DNA of 64,000 bases from an uncultured Prevotellaceae bacterium (lineage in GTDB: Bacteria > Bacteroidota > Bacteroidia > Bacteroidales > Bacteroidaceae), in assembly GCA_947168395.1 (NCBI GenBank), contig CAMVLT010000002.1:169796-233795 (forward strand), given 5' to 3'. Position numbers and translations under genes: made by a program. The notes under the pieces were generated by a model. It saw only the letters and a program-made list of their open reading frames with translations. It was not told the DNA's origin and did not search any database. Positions 60,455-64,000 of the stretch are shown here, in pieces (within the stretch, counting starts at the first letter, position 1; each line of letters opens with the position of its first letter).

Positions 60455-61951
60455 TCATGATTCTGGAATAATGGGATCGCCCATCTCGGAGGCCTCGGCA
60501 TCATTCTCGTTAAGCTTGAAGAGCATGAACTGCGGAGCTTCGGTTGTGCAGGGCTGCCAGCCGAGACCTTTGCTGCCCTCAGCACCGTTGGGGTCGCTGT
60601 ACTTGGCGAAGTTCGTCCAGGCGGTGAGCATCTTCTCGCTCAGGTCCCAGTCGCCTTGTGTCCACGGACGCCAGCAATGCTTCAGCGACTTGAACACAAA
60701 CCAGAGGTCGGACGAGTGGAAGGCTCCCTTCAGTCGGGCCGTCACCTCGGGGTGAGAACCGTCGTCGGGCAACGGACGGGCAAACTCGTAAGCCCAAGCC
60801 TTGCTGCCCTGCGACTGGCGCACCTTGCAGAACTCGGCAATGCCGGGACCCATCGCGCCCATGTCGTTCAGCGTGTAGCCAATCATATAAGGTACGTCGG
60901 CAATGGTGCCCTCGCGGGTGGCGTTGTCGAACGACTTCAGCGACACGTAACCGTCGACGATAGGACGCTGCATGAGGAACACGTCGCTCTTCGTCACCAT
61001 ATTATATAATTGGGGGATGGTGTAGAGCAGCTCCGTGGAAGCGGCACGCAGCTTCTGCAGGTCGGTCAGTCCGGCCCAGTCCATCACCTTCTTGGTCTCG
61101 GCCTCACTCTCCTGAAGCGTGGGGTTATAGGTGAAGAAGCGGTTCATCGGGGTGGCGGGCTTTGCCTCCTCACCCTCCTTGGCGGGTATGTTGAGACCGC
61201 CGCCGCTCATGATGACGGCCTTGTGGAACAGTCCACGGGCCAGCGGCGACTCGCAGAGCGTGCGCACACTACCGGCACCGGCACTCTGGCCGAAGATGGT
61301 GACGTTGTCAGGATCGCCGCCAAACTGTGCGATGTTCTCCTTCACCCACTTCAGGGACTGTATCTGGTCGAGTATGCCGTAGTTGCCGCTGACGTGGTTG
61401 GGACTCTCGGCCGACAGTTCGGGATAAGTCATGAAGCCGAAAATGCCTAAGCGGTAGTTGATGGTGACAAGCACCACGTCCTTCGCAGCCCATTCCTGAC
61501 CGTCGAACTCGGGCTCGGTGCCCCAGCCCTCGCGGTAGCCGCCGCCGTGAATCCACAGGGCCACGGGCAGTTTCTTGTCTGCCTGTCCGGCTGCCTTCGT
61601 CCATACGTTCAGGTAGAGGCAGTCCTCGCTGTAGGGAGCCTCGTCGCCGTAGCCCCACTCGGTGGCATAACCGCCGGGATAATGAACGGCCTGATAGCCG
61701 GGATGGCCGAAGCGGTCGCACAGGCGCACAGAGTCCCAAGCCACCACGGGCTGAGGCTCTTTCCAACGCAGGTCTCCGATGGGGGCTGCGGCATAGGGAA
61801 TACCTTTGTAGACAAACACGCCGGGGAGGTCAGTCCCGACACCTTGAATCTGGCCGCCTTCAACGGTCAGCACGGGAGCTTTGGCTTCCTTCTCGGAAGT
61901 GCAGCACACCAACATTGCCAGCAATGGCAGCAATACACATAGTCTTTTCAT
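60455..61951 (-). CDS. Type-B carboxylesterase lipoprotein
   Basis: A 498-residue esterase of the carboxylesterase/acetylcholinesterase-like family. It begins with a lipoprotein signal (LPLLAMLVCC, Cys16 or 17 as lipidation site), so it is membrane anchored. Family blocks: FVYKGIPYAAAPIGDLRW, EDCLYLNVWTK, ALWIHGGGYREG (oxyanion hole), nucleophile S223 in IFGQSAGAGS, and a downstream Glu and His (AFHSSDLWFVF). It would hydrolyse acetyl or aryl esters on xylan fragments. It begins 12 bases after the GH8 stop, so they share a transcript, and is followed by the CGGAC palindrome before CE15-GH3. Confidence 0.88.
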   Translation of the reverse strand: MKRLCVLLPLLAMLVCCTSEKEAKAPVLTVEGGQIQGVGTDLPGVFVYKGIPYAAAPIGDLRWKEPQPVVAWDSVRLCDRFGHPGYQAVHYPGGYATEWGYGDEAPYSEDCLYLNVWTKAAGQADKKLPVALWIHGGGYREGWGTEPEFDGQEWAAKDVVLVTINYRLGIFGFMTYPELSAESPNHVSGNYGILDQIQSLKWVKENIAQFGGDPDNVTIFGQSAGAGSVRTLCESPLARGLFHKAVIMSGGGLNIPAKEGEEAKPATPMNRFFTYNPTLQESEAETKKVMDWAGLTDLQKLRAASTELLYTIPQLYNMVTKSDVFLMQRPIVDGYVSLKSFDNATREGTIADVPYMIGYTLNDMGAMGPGIAEFCKVRQSQGSKAWAYEFARPLPDDGSHPEVTARLKGAFHSSDLWFVFKSLKHCWRPWTQGDWDLSEKMLTAWTNFAKYSDPNGAEGSKGLGWQPCTTEAPQFMLFKLNENDAEASEMGDPIIPES

Positions 61952-61963
61952 GTTTATGGTTTG

Positions 61964-63328
61964 TTAGTTAGGAAATATAATCTGATAATGGCCGCTCAGG
62001 TGCATGAAGGCAAAGAGGCGGAGCAGTCCGTCGTAGTAGGCATCGAAGTAGCCGTCCTCGAACGGTTCATGCTTGGCATTCCAGAAGGCGTCCACAAACT
62101 CCTTGCTCTTGTCGTGCGAGCACATCATCGAGGCGGCTGCCGTGGTGGCTACGAGGCCGATGCTGTGGCGCAGCTTGCGGAAACCGCCGGCACCCAGAAT
62201 CTCGTTGCCCTCGGGCACGGTGCCGTCCTTGCGGTACTGGTCGAGGAACTTGTCCACACCCTGGCTATAGAAGAAGTTCTGAATCTTCTCGCCATACTGC
62301 CGCTGCCATTCGCCGTCGGCGCAGCTCCACTCGTAGTCGAGGGTGATGTTCATCGGCACGCGCCATGAGTCGTAGCGGAAGTTGTTGTTGCCATTACGGC
62401 GCGGAGCGGCGTTCTGCTGCTGGCCCTGCGGCATGCCGGGGAAGCGCATGGCCTGCATCTCACTGCCATCAAACTGGCACTGGTCGCCGTTCAGACCCGT
62501 CTTCTCGTCGATGCACTTGTGCAGGAACTCACGGCTCTTCTGGGCACACTCCATCCAATAGTCCGAGCGCCCGTCGTCAGCCCACTTCGCCCACACCTCG
62601 TAGAAAGCGGGTATATGGTAGCTGGGGTCGGTGAAGCGCTGGCCGAAGCCGTCGGGGGTGAAGGTGATGAGTTTTGTCTCGGGGTCGATGAGGAACATCT
62701 TCTGTGGCCCCTGCTGTTGTGGCCCGCCACCGAAACCGCCAAAGCCTCCGAAACCCTGTCTGGGTTCGGGGGTGTACTCTTTGGGCTGAATACAGTTCAG
62801 GATGCGCTGGGCTTCGGCCTTGTAGTTGATGCCAGTGTTGTTGCCCCAACGGTTCGAGGCAAAGATAAGGGCGGTGATGAAGTACAGCTCACCGTCGCTG
62901 GCAGCACCGGCCGCGTTCTGGGTGCCGTCGGTCTTGCAGCTCCAGGCGAAGTAGCCCTCACGGTTGCCGCTCTGGTGCTGCATGTACTTGCGGCTCCAGC
63001 GCCACAGGCGGTCGAAGATGTCCTTCTCGCCAAACTGCACGGCCACCATCAGACCGTAGGACATACCCTCGGTACGGGCGTCGTGGTTCTTGATGTCGCT
63101 GACGTAGCCCATCGTGTCGCCTACCTCGAAGTAGACTTTATTGGGACCACGGAACACATCGTTGAACACTTCCTTCAGTTTGGCGTCGACATCGGCCTGG
63201 CTATAGCCCATCTCGACAAGCAGGTTACGGTATTGGCGGGTTTCAAAGGCTCCCTTCTTCCAAGGGGTTAAGGCCGAAACGTTCAAACCCATCAGCATGA
63301 ACGTAATGATAATGGTTACTTTTTTCAT
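61964..63328 (-). CDS. GH8 reducing-end xylose-releasing exo-oligoxylanase
   Basis: A 454-residue GH8 enzyme with signal peptide MKKVTIIITFMLMGLNVSAL. Catalytic features: acid E87 in HDARTEGMSYGLM, D145 in AASDGELYF and a probable base Asp320 in FRYDSWRVP. This combination fits the Rex-type enzymes that release xylose from the reducing end of xylo-oligosaccharides. Two low-complexity insertions break the usual fold: GFGGFGGFGGGPQQQGPQ (191-209) and PGMPQGQQQNAAPRRNGNNN (297-316). They are likely surface loops rather than active-site elements. First gene of the minus-strand unit GH8, carboxylesterase, CE15-GH3, CotH. Confidence 0.88.
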   Translation of the reverse strand: MKKVTIIITFMLMGLNVSALTPWKKGAFETRQYRNLLVEMGYSQADVDAKLKEVFNDVFRGPNKVYFEVGDTMGYVSDIKNHDARTEGMSYGLMVAVQFGEKDIFDRLWRWSRKYMQHQSGNREGYFAWSCKTDGTQNAAGAASDGELYFITALIFASNRWGNNTGINYKAEAQRILNCIQPKEYTPEPRQGFGGFGGFGGGPQQQGPQKMFLIDPETKLITFTPDGFGQRFTDPSYHIPAFYEVWAKWADDGRSDYWMECAQKSREFLHKCIDEKTGLNGDQCQFDGSEMQAMRFPGMPQGQQQNAAPRRNGNNNFRYDSWRVPMNITLDYEWSCADGEWQRQYGEKIQNFFYSQGVDKFLDQYRKDGTVPEGNEILGAGGFRKLRHSIGLVATTAAASMMCSHDKSKEFVDAFWNAKHEPFEDGYFDAYYDGLLRLFAFMHLSGHYQIIFPN

Positions 63329-63354
63329 TGGTTCTTAGTGATGATAATACGGCG

Positions 63355-63362
63355 CAAAGATA
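63355..63362 (-). promoter_or_regulatory. -7 box for the GH8 unit
   Basis: TATCTTTG on the minus strand, 26 bases before the ATG at 63328. No exact TTTG at the -33 distance. Confidence 0.5.
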
Positions 63363-63436
63363 CGAAGAAATGGGATAACTCCCGTTTTCGCATGTTTCAT
63401 TTATTATTGGAAATGTAACAATATAGCAAAAAAGAC

Positions 63437-63480
63437 AGCCGCCGACTTTGCCGAGCGTAAGCTGCGGTTTGTCGACGGCT
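63437..63480 (-). terminator. Terminator after the GH43-CBM6 gene
   Basis: AGCCGCCGAC (63437-63446) pairs with GTCGACGGCT (63471-63480) at 9 of 10 positions. On the minus strand it is followed by TCTTTTTTG. Confidence 0.65.
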
Positions 63481-63505
63481 TTTAGAAAGTATCCCTTTCA
63501 ACGGA

Positions 63506-64000
63506 TTATTTGAACTGCCACCAGTCAAGGCGCACGTCGCCGTTGGTGTTGCTGAAGCAGATATAGAGGTCGTGGACGCCCGTGGCACCCTTCACTTTGC
63601 CACTGAACGGACGGTAGCTCTCTACCGAGCCGGTGCTCTTGATGACAGCCGTACCTACGACGGGACCGTCCTGGCTGTCTAAGCGCAGGGTGACGGTGGC
63701 CGTACCCGTGGCGGCAGCGGTGATGGCAAACGACTTGGCACCCTTCGCGCCGAAGTCAACGCCGCGCAGTTTGATGTACTCGCCGTCGTTCAGGTCGAAG
63801 AGGTACATGTTCTTCTTACCCGTCGATGCAGGCATGTCCTTCACGACTCCCGTATTCTCGATGCCCATCTTGGCCGACTTCAGACCGAAGCCCCAGGCCA
63901 TCGTCTCGGCCTCCACCCGCTGGTAGGGGTTCAGCCATTGCAGCTGCTTCATGGGCTGCTGGTCGAGCCAGTAGGGAATCTCCTGGATGGTGCCGTCGGC
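63506..64000 (-). CDS. C-terminal part of a probable GH43-CBM6 arabinoxylan hydrolase (runs off the right edge)
   Basis: The frame is open from the window edge to the stop at 63506 (about 164 residues seen). It begins ADGTIQEIPYWLDQQPMKQL, the end of a GH43 catalytic domain, and continues with a CBM6: YQRVEAETMAWGFG, GEYIKLRGVDFGAKGAKSFA, TVTLRLDSQDGPVVG and LYICFSNTNGDVRLDWWQF. This is the C-terminal layout of arabinoxylan arabinofuranohydrolases. The start and active site lie outside the window. It precedes GH8 in the same direction but a terminator separates them. Confidence 0.82.
   Translation of the reverse strand, partial: ADGTIQEIPYWLDQQPMKQLQWLNPYQRVEAETMAWGFGLKSAKMGIENTGVVKDMPASTGKKNMYLFDLNDGEYIKLRGVDFGAKGAKSFAITAAATGTATVTLRLDSQDGPVVGTAVIKSTGSVESYRPFSGKVKGATGVHDLYICFSNTNGDVRLDWWQFK

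Overview
The window is Bacteroidota DNA, most likely from a gut or rumen member of the Prevotella group. The evidence is promoters of the TTTG-N20-TAnnTTTG type (several exact examples), a hybrid two-component regulator, HU-HIG type DNA-binding proteins, many secreted glycoside hydrolases, and a recurring C-terminal tail of the form YDLQGRR...KGVYI..GRKVVVK. No rRNA, tRNA, CRISPR array or SusC/SusD pair was seen, so the genus is inference only.

Layout. 1-2100: minus-strand mobile-element genes (a DUF3987 ATPase and a Toprim fragment) downstream of an AT-rich core flanked by inverted 8-bp repeats. 2103-3711: two identical 181-bp MITE-like repeats flank a GH53 galactanase; the right copy cuts into a toxin gene and leaves an orphan antitoxin. 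4913-19946: a hybrid two-component regulator, a very large secreted binding-type protein, a GH98 enzyme and a GH5-GH43 fusion, all on the plus strand, probably a glucuronoarabinoxylan locus. 19969-27898: an accessory island bounded by 68-bp inverted repeats that contain 8-bp iterations; it carries two HU-HIG proteins, an Rpn/PD-(D/E)XK nuclease, a REP-like palindrome cluster, a Rha/KilAC regulator, two unknown genes and a BT4734/DUF3987 primase-helicase, with an origin-like inverted iteron pair in the middle. 27926-41959: GH2 beta-galactosidase, CE6-CE1 esterase, a cation diffusion facilitator, a DPP-IV-like peptidase, GH51 arabinofuranosidase, an alpha/beta esterase and a CotH protein. 41960-43420: a mostly gene-free scar with a mini-gene, an orphan C-terminal tail and inverted repeats. 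43421-53083 (minus): a large modular secreted protein, a serpin, and a three-gene operon ending in a sigma factor fused to a beta-barrel. 53252-64000 (minus): CotH/LTD protein, CE15-GH3 fusion, type-B carboxylesterase, GH8 and the end of a probable GH43-CBM6 protein.

How it fits together. GH98, GH5-GH43, CE6-CE1, GH51, CE15-GH3, GH8 and GH43-CBM6 together cover backbone cutting, arabinose removal, acetyl and feruloyl ester removal, glucuronoyl ester cleavage and oligosaccharide trimming of plant xylan. GH53 and GH2 add a galactan activity.

The strongest candidates for something undescribed are: (1) the inverted 8-bp iteron arrays, sharing T(T/G)ACA every 8 bp, which occur next to two DUF3987 genes, at both island ends and at an orphan site; (2) GC-rich palindromic repeats that lie in frame inside at least five proteins; (3) an ECF sigma factor fused through a transmembrane helix and a Pro-rich linker to an outer-membrane-type barrel, in an operon with a C13-like cysteine protease; (4) a MITE that carries a promoter. 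All protein assignments rest on motifs read by eye, with no database search.
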